Translations under genes and position numbers: made by a program
Notes under the pieces: generated by a model
The model's input: the letters and a program-made list of their open reading frames with translations, nothing else
What the model was told of the DNA's origin: nothing
Database searches by the model: none
Assembly: GCA_025462985.1 (NCBI GenBank)
Contig: JAOAPP010000672.1
Span: forward strand, 1-7,707
Source of the DNA: Bryobacterales bacterium
GTDB taxonomy: Bacteria > Acidobacteriota > Terriglobia > Bryobacterales > Bryobacteraceae
Reading direction: 5' to 3'
DNA length: 7,707 nt
In this document: piece by piece, positions 7,003 to 7,707 of the stretch
How positions within the stretch are numbered: position 1 is the stretch's first letter
Layout of the letters: each line of letters starts with the position of its first letter

Positions 7003-7707
7003 CTACGATGCCAAAGGGTTGCGAGTTCGCAACCAGCGACGAACGTGCAGCACTGCCGTGTGGAGAAGGAGGTAGGTGATGGTGAACGGGGCAAGCAGGA
7101 GGCCAGCAACATTGGCACCAAGAGAGCTGAGCAGGCCTCCAGAAGAGTAATCCGCGAACGGATTCAGCCGCTTGAAAAGCATCAGGCGAGCCGTCTTAAG
7201 ATTCCAGATATCCAGGCTGAAGTAATTGGCATCCTCGTTCACGATGAGGAGCTTGGCGGAAGAGCGGAAAGCCAGCACCCACTTCCACTTTTCCAGGATC
7301 GGCGATCCTGTACAGAGAAAAGTGAGGACCGTGTAGGGGCCGGAAACCAGCTTGCGAATGAATGCGCTACGATTCCGACGCGCCTCTTCGTCGTATACGG
7401 AATAGACAGTGCCACGATCGAAGTCGAACGCGGCCGGAGGCGTGCTGTAGCAGGTCAATATGTCCACCCGCCGCGCGCCTTTGAAGTTGTAGAAGTAAAA
7501 TAGGATCCTCGCGGTTACCTGTCGCGGGCCACTTTCAATCAGCAGGAGGCAATCGAAGTTCGGCTGCGCCCGTGCCAGCAGTCGATACCCGGGACGTTTT
7601 AACTGTTGTCGCGCACGGACTGTCAATTCGTCAGGCTGAGCTTCGGTCGAGTCATGGGCAAACGGATTCAGCCGCTTGAAAAGCATCAGGCGAGCCGTCT
7701 TAAGATT
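7003..7707 (-). CDS. uncharacterised protein with C-terminal membrane segment and an internal in-frame repeat (5' truncated)
   Basis: The frame is open from the right edge to a TAG at 7003-7005, giving 234 residues. The ATG at 7686 has no Shine-Dalgarno and lies inside the repeated segment, so I treat it as internal. Counting from that Met, a basic stretch (21-40) is followed by a beta-alpha region with RVDILTCYSTPPAAFDFDRG (73-92), YTVLTFLCTGSPILEKWKW (118-136) and AKLLIVNEDANYF (144-156). One hydrophobic segment (about 186-215) comes next and the protein ends in a basic tail VRRWLRTRNPLAS. The layout suggests a soluble domain anchored by its C-terminus at the inner membrane face. It vaguely recalls acidobacterial proteins linked to glycosyltransferases, from memory only. 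The segment LKTARLMLFKRLNPFA occurs at the window edge and again 168 residues later, followed by different sequence each time. It is probably the first visible gene of the operon leading to qor. Function unknown; the gene is very likely real. Confidence 0.7.
   Translation of the reverse strand, partial: NLKTARLMLFKRLNPFAHDSTEAQPDELTVRARQQLKRPGYRLLARAQPNFDCLLLIESGPRQVTARILFYFYNFKGARRVDILTCYSTPPAAFDFDRGTVYSVYDEEARRNRSAFIRKLVSGPYTVLTFLCTGSPILEKWKWVLAFRSSAKLLIVNEDANYFSLDIWNLKTARLMLFKRLNPFADYSSGGLLSSLGANVAGLLLAPFTITYLLLHTAVLHVRRWLRTRNPLAS
7017..7034. repeat. perfect inverted repeat in the 3' end of the uncharacterised gene
   Basis: The 18 bases are GGTTGCGA-GT-TCGCAACC, two 8-bp arms around a 2-bp centre. 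They lie in the last codons of the uncharacterised gene and about 30 nt upstream of the qor start. As RNA they could form a 7-bp stem with a 4-nt loop, but no U-tract follows on either strand, so it is a poor intrinsic terminator. It could be an operator or processing site for qor, or chance within an Arg-rich coding tail. Confidence 0.45.
7157..7203 (+). repeat. direct repeat, copy 1 (47 bp)
   Basis: These 47 bases are identical to 7661-7707. On the minus strand they encode NLKTARLMLFKRLNPF within the uncharacterised protein. The base just left of the repeat differs between copies (G at 7156, A at 7660), so identity ends there. A weaker resemblance continues for about 20 bases on the left, around GATTACTC and CATGACTC on the minus strand, which suggests older homology. 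The distance between copies is 504 bp, a multiple of three. Confidence 0.97.
7661..7707 (+). repeat. direct repeat, copy 2 (47 bp, runs to the window edge)
   Basis: This is the second copy of the 47-base repeat and stops only because the window ends, so its true length is unknown. It lies in the same reading frame as copy 1, and both copies encode NLKTARLMLFKRLNPFA. If the identity continues for 504 bp or more beyond the edge, the unit is a tandem repeat. Confidence 0.97.

Noticed and set aside
7066..7150. Perfect Shine-Dalgarno-like AAGGAGGT followed by an ATG and a 23-codon plus-strand frame
   Set aside because: The AAGGAGGT is simply the complement of codons for the membrane segment (Thr-Tyr-Leu-Leu) of the minus-strand gene, and the short peptide is not recognisable. 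Chance is the simplest explanation.

Overview
The window reads as ordinary chromosomal DNA from a GC-rich bacterium. I infer an acidobacterium, probably of the Solibacter/Bryobacter type. The grounds are the futalosine-type UbiA prenyltransferase, the Ser-less STAS-like protein and small uncharacterised proteins that resemble acidobacterial ones from memory. No rRNA or other phylogenetic marker is present, so this placement is tentative. The window is fully coding apart from short gaps. I see no tRNA, rRNA, CRISPR array, insertion sequence or prophage gene.

Layout, left to right. A plus-strand pair opens the window: the C-terminal part of a larger protein (2-544), possibly the soluble tail of an AI-2E-family membrane protein, then a small beta-rich hypothetical protein (550-924). 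Tail-to-tail with it, overlapping by 14 bp, lies larB on the minus strand (911-1657), the first enzyme of nickel-pincer nucleotide cofactor synthesis. larB is divergent from a plus-strand UbiA-family prenyltransferase (1712-2602, MqnP-like, menaquinone synthesis) across a 54-bp gap that must hold both promoters. The prenyltransferase converges with a minus-strand cluster, sharing a CTATAG hexamer in which both stop codons lie.

The minus-strand cluster is transcribed right to left: an uncharacterised protein open at the right edge (7003-7707), a quinone oxidoreductase/zeta-crystallin-like reductase (6020-6988), an M24 aminopeptidase P-type peptidase (4925-6013), accB (4393-4899), accC (3005-4378) and a small STAS-like protein (2597-2944). 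Gaps are 14, 6, 25, 14 and 60 nt, so one operon is likely. AccB and AccC are the biotin carrier and biotin carboxylase of acetyl-CoA carboxylase, the committing step of fatty acid synthesis; the carboxyltransferase genes are not here. The peptidase-accB-accC order resembles the common peptidase-efp-accB-accC cluster, but efp is absent.

The most unusual feature is at the right edge. The last 47 bases of the window exactly repeat 7157-7203, 504 bp away, in the same frame of the same open reading frame. The uncharacterised protein therefore carries the same 16-residue segment twice, 168 residues apart, and may be part of a longer repeat protein, a paralogue fusion or an assembly break at a repeat. 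I found no clear new multi-gene system; the other findings are modest.
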